A stretch of 64,000 nt of DNA from JBCCDY01 sp039030555 (GTDB lineage: Bacteria; Bacteroidota; Bacteroidia; Cytophagales; Cyclobacteriaceae): NCBI GenBank assembly GCA_039030555.1, contig JBCCDY010000017.1, positions 25,395-89,394 on the forward strand, written 5' to 3'. Of this stretch, positions 8,990-18,869 are shown in pieces; within the stretch, counting starts at the first letter, position 1, and every line of letters begins with the position of its first letter. Position numbers and translations under genes: made by a program. Under the pieces are notes generated by a model. The model made no database searches. It was given only the letters and a program-made list of their open reading frames with translations, and had not been told where the DNA came from.

Positions 8990-10603
8990 ATGGATACCTC
9001 CAAAAAGCGAAAGAAACGATCTAAAAAATCAGATAGCGCCTTAGTAAAAAGTAAATATACCCGGGTCATTCTCATTCCGATAATAGGTCTGATAATCGTT
9101 TCCGGATTATTTATTTATTCAGCCTACAAAATCTCCTTTAACTCTATTCAGGAAAGGGAGCTTAAACGCTTGGAAGCTATAGTTAAGTCGTTGGATATGA
9201 TTATTGATGGCGATGAATTAGAACTACTTTTTGAAGAAAAAAACGCCGTAAAATCCATCACTCAAAATGATGAGAATGAAACTTACTATAAAATACATCA
9301 GGTACTGAAAAATGCTCAGAAAAGTAATAACCTTCCTACTGATATATACACCTTAACAAAAAGAAAAGGAGCTAAAGAAAGAGAAAACAGCTTTTTTTTC
9401 GGGGTTAAATCAGGAAATCCAAATTATTTAGAAAGTTACACCCCACCTGAAAAGCTATTTTATAATTATGAATACGGTGGACTTCTTGAGCCATATCCTT
9501 CAGCAAACGGAGAGTGGATATCTGCATTTTCCCCGATAAAGAATAGTCAGGGAAAAGTGGTAGCTGTTGTTGAAGCTGACTTAGAACTCACGAAATTCTA
9601 TGAAGAAGCTTACAACCAACTGTTTAGTGATGTAGCTCCAATAGCCATTGTTGTAATTGCTTTGGTAGTCATTATAGGGTTTCTGATTAATTACACCATA
9701 AAACAATTGGTAGACCTCAACCAAAAGGAAATGATAAAAACAATGGGTAAGCTTCAAAGCACCCAGGAAGTCATTAAAGAGTATACACAAAGCATTGAAG
9801 AGGGAGAATATGACCGTGAGATCAATACGTCAGAAACTGAAGATGGAACTGACATTATCCAATCCCTGCAAAGCATGCGCAGTACTTTAAAGAAGAACAG
9901 CGCGCAAGATGAAATAAGAAAATGGACAAATGAGGGTTTGGCCCAGTTTGGGGAGATCTTACGGCAGAACCAGAATAATATGGAGAACCTCTCCTATCAG
10001 ATCGTTTCTAATATTGTAAAATACACAAAATCGAATCAGGGAGGGTTATTCCTTATTGAATCGGAGAGAAATGAAGAGTTTCTTGAACTGGTTGCCTGCT
10101 ATGCGTGGGAACGTCAGAAGTTTGTGAATAAAAGAATGAAAAAAGGCGAAGGGCTTGTTGGGCAATGCTGGTTAGAAAAAGATGTAATATTCTTGACTGA
10201 AATTCCTGATGATTACGTTCGCATTACTTCCGGGCTCGGAAAAGCAAATCCTACCAGTATTTTAATTGTTCCGTTGATCATGAATGAAGAGGTCTTTGGG
10301 ATACTTGAATTGGCGTCTTTTCAGGTTTACCAGCCACATGAAATTGATTTTGTAAAGAAAGTCGGAGAAAATGTAGCTTCGACGATCTCGACTGTGAAAA
10401 CAAATGAGCAAACCCAGAAGCTACTTGAACAAGCACAGGAACAGAGCGAGCAAATGCGCTCTCAGGAAGAAGAAATGAGGCAGAATATGGAAGAGCTTCA
10501 GGCCACTCAGGAAGAAGCCCATAGAAAAACTATGGAGCTTGAAAAGGTGATTCAAGAGCAAAAGGAGGAGATTGAAAAGTCGAAGGGAAAGGTCTTGGAC
10601 TAA
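8990..10603 (+). CDS. Membrane sensor protein with periplasmic domain and GAF domain
   Basis: A 537-residue sensor. A first membrane helix (about residues 24-46) and a second (about 213-238) bracket a periplasmic, Cache-like region. A linker helix, a cytoplasmic GAF domain (about 330-465; ends with the typical FGILELASF and FVKKVGENVASTIST) and a glutamine/glutamate-rich coiled coil (about 466-537) follow. There is no kinase, cyclase or methyl-accepting output domain; in related Cytophagales proteins this coiled coil usually leads to PAS or kinase modules. It is 122 bp after the zinc hydrolase and starts at ATG. It may signal through a partner protein; the kinase-like protein at 4.6 kb has the opposite set of missing parts. 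Ligand unknown. Confidence 0.75.
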   Translation: MDTSKKRKKRSKKSDSALVKSKYTRVILIPIIGLIIVSGLFIYSAYKISFNSIQERELKRLEAIVKSLDMIIDGDELELLFEEKNAVKSITQNDENETYYKIHQVLKNAQKSNNLPTDIYTLTKRKGAKERENSFFFGVKSGNPNYLESYTPPEKLFYNYEYGGLLEPYPSANGEWISAFSPIKNSQGKVVAVVEADLELTKFYEEAYNQLFSDVAPIAIVVIALVVIIGFLINYTIKQLVDLNQKEMIKTMGKLQSTQEVIKEYTQSIEEGEYDREINTSETEDGTDIIQSLQSMRSTLKKNSAQDEIRKWTNEGLAQFGEILRQNQNNMENLSYQIVSNIVKYTKSNQGGLFLIESERNEEFLELVACYAWERQKFVNKRMKKGEGLVGQCWLEKDVIFLTEIPDDYVRITSGLGKANPTSILIVPLIMNEEVFGILELASFQVYQPHEIDFVKKVGENVASTISTVKTNEQTQKLLEQAQEQSEQMRSQEEEMRQNMEELQATQEEAHRKTMELEKVIQEQKEEIEKSKGKVLD

Positions 10604-10642
10604 AACTACAATTTCATAAAACTCATAGCCTTATTAAAGCAT

Positions 10643-13600
10643 CTAATCATCAATAAGAAGAACTCGACCTGTTTTGATTGATTCCCCTTCTTCGCTAATC
10701 AATAGGTAATACATTCCTTCTGGTGCCCTGCCTCCCAACGGTAGATTCCCATCCCACTCCAGTTTCTTGGTTCCTGAAGAAACCCATATTCTTTGCACAA
10801 GCTTGCCATTGATATCCAAAATAGAAACAATGGCATTTTTCAATAAGGGTTTTTCAAAGGAAATAAATACAGCTTTTTTAGATGGATTAGGATAAATACT
10901 CAAAAAATCGCTTTCTATTGACTCTGAAGAACCCGTAATAATCGTAACCCTAAAGTTTTGCTCTATCTGATTTTGCTTTACATCCTCAAACGTTATGAAT
11001 TCGGGCTCCACAATATAGTTTTCAGGCACAACTGGCCTTATTTCTCCTGACCATGCCAGAGGTACTTTAGCTTCAAAATAACCATCAGAATTGGTCATTA
11101 GGACTTCAGAAAAACCTTCTATGTTTATGTTGGCCATAGGCTCATTATCAATAGTTGATACTCTACCTGAAACAAGAAACTCAGGAACTATGTAAACTCC
11201 TAAAAAGTCTATGTTACGCAGGTTCGAATTAAGGTTATCAATCGAAAATTCCAATGGGTCAAACGTATAGTTTTCAAAAGTTGGTTTTGCCACTCCTGAC
11301 CAGCCCGCTGGCAATTCAACACTGTAAAAGCCGTTTACATCAGTAGTTACTTCTCTTGGAAAACCGGATAGATCCACTCCTTCTAATGGCTCCTCAGAAT
11401 CGTCTAATACCGTTCCTGAAACCATATAAAGGCCAATAAAGGTCGATATGAAATCGGTATTCAATAAATCTTCAGAAAGACTCTCTATCGTTATAAACTC
11501 AGGGAAAAAAGAGTAATCTTCTAATGTTGGCCGTATCTCTCCTGACCATCCTTGAGACAATTCAATACTATAAAAGCCATTCGCATTAGTAATTACCTCA
11601 GTTGGAAGTCCAGATATATTCACTCCTTCTAATGGAGTATCGGAACCATCTGTAACTGTTCCTGAAATGGTATATAAGCCGATAAACGTTCCAACGAAAT
11701 CTTTATTAAGCTCGTCCTGATTTAGGTTTTCTACAGTAATAACCTCAGGAGTAAAAGAGTAGTCTTCTAGTAGTGGTTGTATCTCTCCTGACCACCCCAT
11801 GGGTAATTCTATGTTATAAAATCCATTTCCATCAGTAACTACTTCTGATGGAAATCCAGATATATTCACTCCTTCCAACGGAACTCCCTCGCTATCTAAA
11901 ATTGCTCCGGATACCTCATATCCAGTATCTGTAATGATATATGTTATCTTCAGTTCACTAAAAAAAATTCTATTCGTTTCGGACACAAATATAGTCACCG
12001 TATCAGTGTAAGCACTATCTATGTAAGCAGGCATAGCATTTAACCAAACTGTGCCGTTTATAATTTCAACATCTGTCATCAAACCTCCCTGGTTTGATAC
12101 GTCCCAAGTAAGTTGATCAGGTAACAGAAAATCATCTGTTACATAATCCGATATTGCTAGAGGCTCAAAAGATTGTGTTCCTTTAAGTATAAGTTGATCA
12201 GGTACATCACTTACTTGAGGAGGTGTATTACTAGGTTCATAAATAAGCATAATTTGCTGTGATGATACGCCTCCCTCTTGGTCTCTAACTTCAACGTCAA
12301 ATGATATATTAAAAGAGGTGTCCTGACAAGAGAATAAAAATGCGTCAAGAGTTTTATTGAAACCTATGTCTTGAACTGCAACAAAAATATTACGGTCTAG
12401 AAAGCCAATGGTGTCTTGCGAATCAATAGAGAAGCTGAGGTCATTTATTGAGTTAAAATCATCAGAAACATAAGTTTCCAAATGAGAAAGTGAACTATAA
12501 ATCCTGGAACTATCACAGTCAAGGCTTAGACCGGGAATTACATCATCAAAGTTTAAATATATTGGAGGAACAGGGTTAAAAACCGGCGGTTCGTTGGCTT
12601 CACTAATTATAGTGATTCTCATAGTCCTGGTGGTAATATTCCCTTGTTCATCCTCAACCGAAATGCTTAAGGAATCCGTACCTAGCCAGTTAGGGTCTTT
12701 AAGGTTTAAAGTCAGCCATTCGGAATTAGAAGTAGATAATCTATCAATAGTAAAGTGGGTAGTTTCTATGGGAATTGTCCATGATAAATCTTCATAATTG
12801 GTATAATCATCTGATGCAAAAACTGTAATTCGTTGTATGGAATCACTCCTGAATCGTTGGTTATTTGCACTCAAAGTAGGAGCCCGGTTTAAACCAATCA
12901 CTCTTATTTCCTCACTTTTCAATTCAAGACCTGATAAATTTGGGTGTGTTACTTTAGCGAAAAATACACCCCCATCTTCCATAGGATCGAACTCAGGAAT
13001 TAGCATTTCAATACCTTCGCTCACAAATTCTGGCGCATCCCTTGATCCTACGGAAGAAAGCCGAAACCATTCAACTGATGCTCCTGAGAGCGGAACATAA
13101 TTTTCCACCGTCACGCTTACATCTTCTCCAACTTCAGGTATCATGATCTCGTTACTACCTATCAGTTGCTGAGGGTTAAACTCAAATGAGGTTCTGGCTG
13201 AAACGAGAAGGGAGAAAATAGGATCAATATCCTTTAGTTCAAATTGATTTCCCGTTAGATCTATGCTAAGAGGAACTCTCCCAGCAGCACCTAACGATAT
13301 TTCTCCTGACAGATTATTATCGCTAATATTGATTCCCCTCCTGTTATTAGCAAAAAGAGCTTCAGGTACAGGTCCTGACAAGTTATTTTCTGAAAGGTCT
13401 ATTTCAAGAAGATTTGGTAATTCGAGAATGGATAAGGGAAATTCGGTAAGCTTATTACTTCCAAGCGCCACTCTTCTGAGCGATATCATTTGACCCAAAT
13501 CTGGAATGATGTAAAGTTCACCGAAAGACGCCTTTAGTACTTCAAGGTTTGTTAGTCCATTAAATGAAATTGGAAGTTCGATAAATTGATTGCCATCAAG

Positions 13601-14338
13601 ATTTAACTCTTTCAGTTTTTTTAAATTTCCGAGTTCGTCCGGTAGATTAGATAGTTTACAACTCCATAAGCTTAATCTTGTTAGGTTGGTTAGATTTCCA
13701 ATAGTAGCGGGTACCTCCCCAATAGGGCTAAAGCTAGCAGATAACGATTCGAGAGAGTCCAGAATAGGAAGATTTAAATCGGTCAATGAATGATTTGAAT
13801 CAACATTTAAGATTTTTAAAGCTCTTAAGCCGCTTAAATCCGGTAAGCTCTTAAAATTATTATCAGATAAAGAAAGTAACTCTAGTTTAACAAGATTATT
13901 AATCTCTATGGGTAAATCATTCAACTTATTAAGTCCAAAATGAAGGTTCTTTAAGTTGCTAATTTCACCTATATCCTTGCAGATATGCTTTAACCCCAAA
14001 CCTATGAGAAATAGCCCCTCGAATTCTTCCAACTCTGAGAGTGTTCCAAATAAGCTCGGTAAGGAATCTCTCTCAAAACCCATTTGATCAGCTCTGATAG
14101 ACCAATTTTTAAGCCTTCCAACAGGGCCTGGTCCCCATCCTATTCCCTGCCATGTTCTGGCAGGTTGACTTGAATCCCAAAGTTCAGGCCACCCTATAGC
14201 CTGAAGCTCATTATGAAACTCCGTAATAAACAAGGAATCCTGTTGATTTACAGGTAAATAGACGAAACTTAAAGCATTTGATATACTTAAAAAAAAGCAA
14301 GAGCTAAAAGCTAGAATAGTGATTTTATATCTGGTCAT
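10643..14338 (-). CDS. T9SS-exported leucine-rich-repeat protein with carboxypeptidase-like repeats
   Basis: A very large (about 1230 residues) cell-surface or secreted protein. Order: signal peptide (ends near ISNA); LRR array (about residues 100-370, repeats of the LxxLxxLxLxxNxLxxLP type); Ig/cadherin-like modules (about 375-800); four tandem ~82-residue carboxypeptidase-regulatory-like repeats (about 807-1132; each begins xxVSGxVxDxxxxPLEGVxISG and contains GWSGExxP); and a C-terminal type A T9SS sorting domain (about 1147-1231; NPSKKAVFISF, DINGKLV, PEGMYYLLIS). I chose ATG 14338; a TTG at 14347 would add three residues. LRRs suggest protein-protein or host/prey contact. No enzymatic domain is seen. 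It is convergent with the GAF sensor and appears monocistronic. Confidence 0.9.
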   Translation of the reverse strand: MTRYKITILAFSSCFFLSISNALSFVYLPVNQQDSLFITEFHNELQAIGWPELWDSSQPARTWQGIGWGPGPVGRLKNWSIRADQMGFERDSLPSLFGTLSELEEFEGLFLIGLGLKHICKDIGEISNLKNLHFGLNKLNDLPIEINNLVKLELLSLSDNNFKSLPDLSGLRALKILNVDSNHSLTDLNLPILDSLESLSASFSPIGEVPATIGNLTNLTRLSLWSCKLSNLPDELGNLKKLKELNLDGNQFIELPISFNGLTNLEVLKASFGELYIIPDLGQMISLRRVALGSNKLTEFPLSILELPNLLEIDLSENNLSGPVPEALFANNRRGINISDNNLSGEISLGAAGRVPLSIDLTGNQFELKDIDPIFSLLVSARTSFEFNPQQLIGSNEIMIPEVGEDVSVTVENYVPLSGASVEWFRLSSVGSRDAPEFVSEGIEMLIPEFDPMEDGGVFFAKVTHPNLSGLELKSEEIRVIGLNRAPTLSANNQRFRSDSIQRITVFASDDYTNYEDLSWTIPIETTHFTIDRLSTSNSEWLTLNLKDPNWLGTDSLSISVEDEQGNITTRTMRITIISEANEPPVFNPVPPIYLNFDDVIPGLSLDCDSSRIYSSLSHLETYVSDDFNSINDLSFSIDSQDTIGFLDRNIFVAVQDIGFNKTLDAFLFSCQDTSFNISFDVEVRDQEGGVSSQQIMLIYEPSNTPPQVSDVPDQLILKGTQSFEPLAISDYVTDDFLLPDQLTWDVSNQGGLMTDVEIINGTVWLNAMPAYIDSAYTDTVTIFVSETNRIFFSELKITYIITDTGYEVSGAILDSEGVPLEGVNISGFPSEVVTDGNGFYNIELPMGWSGEIQPLLEDYSFTPEVITVENLNQDELNKDFVGTFIGLYTISGTVTDGSDTPLEGVNISGLPTEVITNANGFYSIELSQGWSGEIRPTLEDYSFFPEFITIESLSEDLLNTDFISTFIGLYMVSGTVLDDSEEPLEGVDLSGFPREVTTDVNGFYSVELPAGWSGVAKPTFENYTFDPLEFSIDNLNSNLRNIDFLGVYIVPEFLVSGRVSTIDNEPMANINIEGFSEVLMTNSDGYFEAKVPLAWSGEIRPVVPENYIVEPEFITFEDVKQNQIEQNFRVTIITGSSESIESDFLSIYPNPSKKAVFISFEKPLLKNAIVSILDINGKLVQRIWVSSGTKKLEWDGNLPLGGRAPEGMYYLLISEEGESIKTGRVLLIDD
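10945..11920 (-). repeat. Four tandem ~246-bp coding repeats
   Basis: The region coding the four ~82-residue carboxypeptidase-regulatory-like modules of the LRR protein. Repeats one to three are close at the protein level (PLEGVxISGxPxEV, NGFYxIEL, GWSGE shared). The fourth is more diverged (PMANINIEGFSEV, SDGYFEAKV, AWSGE). This gradient indicates repeated internal duplication, with the first three copies younger. Confidence 0.85.
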
Positions 14339-14513
14339 ATCTTTCAAAAAATACTGGTCAATTCTACACTAACTCGATAATGATATCATACTTAGTTTTA
14401 ATTATATTCCGATTTATAGCTGCGTATTTGTAATAAAGACATCAATAATCAAATAAACACTTATAAAATCAGATAAATTTTTAATATATAATTAGATATC
14501 TAAATCAATCAGG

Positions 14514-14978
14514 ATGAATCCAATGCTCGCAAACCTTAATTTCATCGCTTTTAAGTTGTTTTCAATAGCTTTTTTTTTATGTAACACCGTTGTTGCACAA
14601 ACTTACTTTTCATTCGACCATCAAGCACTTATCGTTAAAGATTTGGAGGAAAGTGTGAATTTCTATACAGAGATACTGGGAGCAAATAAAATAGAAGATC
14701 CAACAGGAAACCCTGCTATTGATTGGGTTGAATTCATGGATGGTACACAGATGCATTTCATCGAAAATCAAACTTTTCAACTAGAACCAAACAAAAGCAT
14801 ACACTTTGCATTCAAGACCAACAACTTGGAAAACCTAATGAAAGAACTCAGGGAAAAGAAAATTCATTTTGAAAATTGGCCAGGTGAAAAGAACATTTCC
14901 AACACCCGACCTGATGATGTACTTCAAATCTATCTTCAAGACCCGAATGGCTACTGGATTGAAGTTAATGATAACTAA
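14514..14978 (+). CDS. Exported VOC (glyoxalase/dioxygenase-fold) protein
   Basis: A 154-residue single-module VOC superfamily protein behind a signal peptide (about residues 1-29, ending VVAQ). The paired beta-alpha-beta-beta-beta units are evident: FDHQALIVKDLEESVNFYTEIL begins the first and IHFAFKTNNLENLMKEL the second, ending in LQDPNGYWIEV. Candidate metal ligands are His36, His81 or Glu84, His97 and Glu150. VOC proteins include glyoxalase I, dioxygenases and resistance proteins, so the reaction cannot be named. Export is unusual, because most VOC enzymes are cytosolic. It starts at ATG 14514; a second ATG three codons later is also possible. It is convergent with the lipoprotein gene. 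Confidence 0.82.
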   Translation: MNPMLANLNFIAFKLFSIAFFLCNTVVAQTYFSFDHQALIVKDLEESVNFYTEILGANKIEDPTGNPAIDWVEFMDGTQMHFIENQTFQLEPNKSIHFAFKTNNLENLMKELREKKIHFENWPGEKNISNTRPDDVLQIYLQDPNGYWIEVNDN

Positions 14979-14987
14979 TAAGTTACA

Positions 14988-15848
14988 TTAATTTTGAGTA
15001 GCTATGATAAGATAATTGCCTTTTCTCCAAAAAGCATCGGCATCTTTAATTATTAGCTTCTCGAATGATTCGCCGTCTTTCTTGATTTCATAAGAAGCTT
15101 CAGGGTGCGAACTGATTAGTTCGTGCTTCTTCGCCTGAATAATGATTTCTTTAGTTTCATCTTTTCTAATCTGTTTGAACAACTCTGCAGGGGCATCAGC
15201 ATTTATTACTTTTACTCTTCCAAGTCCAATAAAGCCACCTTCTTTTTCAATTACACCCATATTTTTCAATTCTTTTGTGGATGCTATAACGTAATGTGCT
15301 CTATTTAATATCGACTCAAGTTCTTTTGAATGAGCCTGTTCCAATTCATAAAGATTTTCCAAAATGTTATACTGATCGCCTAATTTTTCAATTTCTTCAT
15401 CTTTGTGGAGAATTTGACTGATCAGACGTTTTACTTCTTCATCTAACTCTAAAAGCTCTTCACTTTTTCCTTTATTGTCTATTCTCAGCTTCTTAAGTGA
15501 GCCATCCAGCGTCAATATTTTTAATCTGCTGTTCTCCATAAGCATTTTGATATTCTGTAGCCTTGCTTTTATTTTCTCGCTTACATCTTTGTTGTTTTTT
15601 AACTCCTTATTAAGGCTAGCAATACCCTTTTGATCGGAATCTATATCGGCGAAGTTTTTTTCGATCTCGTCAATAAAGCTTTTGTAGCCCTCAATAGATG
15701 CTGTCAAACTTGTTTTACCTTGTTTTAAAGCATCATTTTCTTCAGTCAATCTTTGGACTTCAGCTCGAAGCTCTTTATTCTCCTTTTTCGTTCCGCATGA
15801 AAAGCCAATCAAGGCGATCAGTAGGAATACTTTCAATATAGTTTTCAT
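14988..15848 (-). CDS. Coiled-coil lipoprotein
   Basis: A 286-residue lipoprotein with signal peptide and lipobox LIGFSC (lipidated Cys18). Residues about 22-195 form a long heptad-type coiled coil rich in Glu, Lys and Leu. The C-terminal part (about 200-286) is a small globular alpha/beta region with KEIIIQAKKHELISSHPEASYEI. I do not recognise a specific family, though many Bacteroidota encode similar proteins. It probably sits in the periplasm, anchored to a membrane. It starts at ATG 15848 and has no close same-strand neighbour. Confidence 0.75.
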   Translation of the reverse strand: MKTILKVFLLIALIGFSCGTKKENKELRAEVQRLTEENDALKQGKTSLTASIEGYKSFIDEIEKNFADIDSDQKGIASLNKELKNNKDVSEKIKARLQNIKMLMENSRLKILTLDGSLKKLRIDNKGKSEELLELDEEVKRLISQILHKDEEIEKLGDQYNILENLYELEQAHSKELESILNRAHYVIASTKELKNMGVIEKEGGFIGLGRVKVINADAPAELFKQIRKDETKEIIIQAKKHELISSHPEASYEIKKDGESFEKLIIKDADAFWRKGNYLIIATQN

Positions 15849-16411
15849 GATTATCGATTTGGTTTATTCCTACTTATAAAACCCATAATTTTAATCCTTA
15901 GTTCTTTTTTCATCTTGTCCGTATAGAATAAAAAAAGACTTAAAATTATTAGCTGAAGTGAGAAATCGTCGGATTTCTGGTTAGTTATTTTACAGGTAAT
16001 TAAGCAATTGTTAGGCTCTTAATATCAAGGGCGGCATTGAATTAAATTTTAATTAGACTTAATCTGCATTCAATTCCATTTTGTTCCATATTTAAAGGAA
16101 TGCACCCTCCTTTCTAATTCCGAAATAAACTTTCTTCTTGTTCATACGGCCCTTCTATTTTTTTAGCTAACGTCATTTAGATGGGTTCCCAGATAGCCAT
16201 TGGTCGTGCCCTCACGGTTCACAATCATACCTTGAAGATTGGTGAGGACACCAAACTTGACAGCTTTGTTATTACCAGACCTTTCCTTTGCCTAATCGAT
16301 TTTGCAATTCGCTCTTTTCGTAGATGCCCACCCCATGTCGTTTTTAACAATTTTCATTCTACACTTGATACTCGTTAAACTGACATATTATCAAACCTCA
16401 AGCTTTGCTCT
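15849..16411. other. 563-bp gene-poor stretch with a decayed coding segment
   Basis: No intact gene. Positions about 15849-16080 are AT-rich and featureless. Positions about 16150-16350 are richer in G+C and, on the minus strand, can be read as a broken reading frame interrupted by a stop, with peptide pieces such as MGWASTKRANCKID, stop, then KAVKFGVLTNLQGMIVN and GYLGTHLNDVS. This looks like an old gene or transposase remnant, but I could not assign it to a family. A 65-codon plus-strand frame at 16181-16378 is probably spurious. Confidence 0.35.
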
Positions 16412-18808
16412 TTAATCAGCCTTTAAAACTTTAATAAGGTTTGCTACCCCAATTCTTAAAACCTGAATATATATAACGCTCAAAAGGCATATAAACAGCA
16501 AAACCGTTGAGATACCAAAACAAAGACCATTAATCTCAATATGGTAAGCATAGCTTTCAAGCCATGAATTACCAAAATACCATATTAGAGGTGTGGCGAT
16601 AATGAAACTAATCAATATCAGTTTTAAATAGTCTTTCGCTAACAAGCTTACCATATTGTGAAAACTGGCTCCCATAACTTTATGAATGGCTAATTCTTTT
16701 AACCTTTTTTCAACTATAAAGGAAATAAGCCCAAAGAGCCCTAAGAAAGCAATTATGATTGATGAAATAGTAAAGATGCTCATCAGCAGCTTCTGTTTTT
16801 GTTCTGCCTGATACGTTTTTTCTACTTCTTCATCCATAAAACTCAGAACAAAAGGATGCTCCGGAAATATTTGATTCCACGCTAGTTCAATATCCTGTCT
16901 AAGCTGCTTAACATTATCCGTTTTGGTTTTAATAATTACGTTTTGAAGCCAAATTGGTTCATAGGTAAATATCGTTGGGTCGATAGCCGTTTTTAGTCCT
17001 TCCTGATGAAAATCTTTTACTACTCCGACCACAGGGCCAAATCCTAAAGTTAACCCTCCTATCGACCAATTGATTTCCTGGTTTAGAGCCTCAGAAACGT
17101 CTGACCACCCTAAAGCTTTTAAAGCGCTTTCATTCAGAAGATATTCTCTCCGTTTAGTTTGAAGGAATTCCATAAAATCCTGATTTGCTTTAGCCTGTAC
17201 ACTCTTTAGGTCTTCCGACAGTTTTCTTCCAGCGATTAGTTCAAGGCCAAGGACTTCAAGCCCATTGATATCCATTACCTGGATATCTGCTGTTTTGGTA
17301 TCATCAACTGGTTGGCCTTTAACTCTAACTTGCCCTTCGTCCTTAATAGCTACTGTAGGAAGCTCCATAACTGCTGTAACTTCTTCAACTCCTGGAATTT
17401 GAATAAGCTTGGTTTTCAACGTTTCATACGAATTGTTTAGTGGTGATTGGAAATCTCTGATGGCCAATAGATTGTCTTTCTCAAACCCTAAATCTCTATT
17501 GATAATGTAATTGAATTGCCTGTTAACGATAATTGTTGAAGACAGTAAGCCCATCACAATTATGAACTGTAACCCCAAAAGAATTTTTCTAAGCTGCGTA
17601 CCCTGAAATTGGTTCCCAACTTTCCCTGTTAAAGCGAAAACAGGCTTTAACTTTGCAACTAATTGGATGGGGTAAAAGCCCGAAAGTATAGTAATTATCA
17701 AGGCAGTAAGCACAAGAAATAAAAGAGTATGGCTCCAATAAATTCTTAGGTCATTGCCTATCACCTCCTCAAGCTTATTGAATACAGTTAAAAGTAGTAA
17801 GACCGATAGTACAATGCTTAGTAAAGTCGTAAGAAAAGACTCGAGCAAAACATCAACTTTGATTCTATGGTTGTTTGCTCCAATGAGCTGTTTTATTCCC
17901 CAACTTTTTGATTGGTTAACTGATTTTAAGGTATTGAGGTTAGCGAAATTTATTCCGGCGACAACTACCAATAATATAGTCACAATCAGAAAAAGGATTA
18001 CATAATCATAGCTACCGTTGGGTACGATCTCTCTACTTAAATCTGAATGCAAATGAATATTATTCAAGGGTTGAAATGAGACCGAAAGATATTCCTCATT
18101 CTCCGGATCATTTTGACTTATGAAAGCAGGAATCTTTTTCTCAAGGTCATCTATCGAAGAATTTTCTTTAATCAGAATATAAGTGTAAGCCCACCCTACG
18201 CGCTCTTCTTCGGAATTAATTGAACTTAAAAAAGTAATTGGAAGGTGCGACTGTGCAGGTGGATCCTGAATTATACCTGTCACCTGATAATCTTCTTTTC
18301 TTTCTTGATCTAAAATAGTTATCGTCCTTCCCATGGGATTATCCTTTCCAAAGTATTTTAATGCTGTCGCCTGAGTTAAGACCACTGAATTTGGTTTGTT
18401 CAAAGCTGATTCAGGGTCACCTCGAATAAACTCAAAATTAAAAACTGAAAATATCTCGGAATCTACGGCATAGGCAAACTCTTCACGGAACTTTTGCCCA
18501 TCTACTAAAATATTCCTGGGACGAAACGATTGAAAACGGATCAACTCCTCAACTTCAGGAAAAACACTTGGAAATTCATTTACCCAGGTTTGGTTCATCC
18601 TTGCCCAATGGATATCATAATCCGAATTGTTAAACCTGTAAGTGACCCTAAAAATACGATCGGCTTTAGAAAAGTGAGTTTCAAAGTTTAACTCGTTAAT
18701 AATATATGTTACTGAGCAAAGAGCTAATGTGATTGCCACAGTAAGACCAAAAATATTGATCAGGTTTATAAAGAGATGTTTTTTGAAAGTCCTTATGAAG
18801 AGTTTCAT
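16412..18808 (-). CDS. FtsX/MacB-type ABC transporter permease
   Basis: A 798-residue permease of the type annotated in Bacteroidota as putative ABC transport system permease. It has two halves, each with a MacB-like periplasmic core and FtsX membrane helices: helix 1 at about 20-42, core, three helices at about 270-385, a linking helix at about 405-425, a second core, and three C-terminal helices at about 680-790. No ABC ATPase gene is adjacent, which is usual for this group; it must borrow an ATPase or act in a MacB-like complex with one encoded elsewhere. It is divergent from the LytTR regulator across 151 bp that carry spaced GTTAA repeats, so that regulator may control it. Substrate unknown. 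Confidence 0.85.
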   Translation of the reverse strand: MKLFIRTFKKHLFINLINIFGLTVAITLALCSVTYIINELNFETHFSKADRIFRVTYRFNNSDYDIHWARMNQTWVNEFPSVFPEVEELIRFQSFRPRNILVDGQKFREEFAYAVDSEIFSVFNFEFIRGDPESALNKPNSVVLTQATALKYFGKDNPMGRTITILDQERKEDYQVTGIIQDPPAQSHLPITFLSSINSEEERVGWAYTYILIKENSSIDDLEKKIPAFISQNDPENEEYLSVSFQPLNNIHLHSDLSREIVPNGSYDYVILFLIVTILLVVVAGINFANLNTLKSVNQSKSWGIKQLIGANNHRIKVDVLLESFLTTLLSIVLSVLLLLTVFNKLEEVIGNDLRIYWSHTLLFLVLTALIITILSGFYPIQLVAKLKPVFALTGKVGNQFQGTQLRKILLGLQFIIVMGLLSSTIIVNRQFNYIINRDLGFEKDNLLAIRDFQSPLNNSYETLKTKLIQIPGVEEVTAVMELPTVAIKDEGQVRVKGQPVDDTKTADIQVMDINGLEVLGLELIAGRKLSEDLKSVQAKANQDFMEFLQTKRREYLLNESALKALGWSDVSEALNQEINWSIGGLTLGFGPVVGVVKDFHQEGLKTAIDPTIFTYEPIWLQNVIIKTKTDNVKQLRQDIELAWNQIFPEHPFVLSFMDEEVEKTYQAEQKQKLLMSIFTISSIIIAFLGLFGLISFIVEKRLKELAIHKVMGASFHNMVSLLAKDYLKLILISFIIATPLIWYFGNSWLESYAYHIEINGLCFGISTVLLFICLLSVIYIQVLRIGVANLIKVLKAD

Positions 18809-18869
18809 CTAAAATTTCAAATTTTGGAACAAGTTAGATTAGATGTGTCTTCCAATTAAATCAACTTCC

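Noticed and set aside
16181..16378. 65-codon plus-strand reading frame in the gene-poor stretch
   Set aside because: No signal peptide, no domain and no conserved pattern; it lies antisense to the decayed coding pieces and is more likely a shadow.
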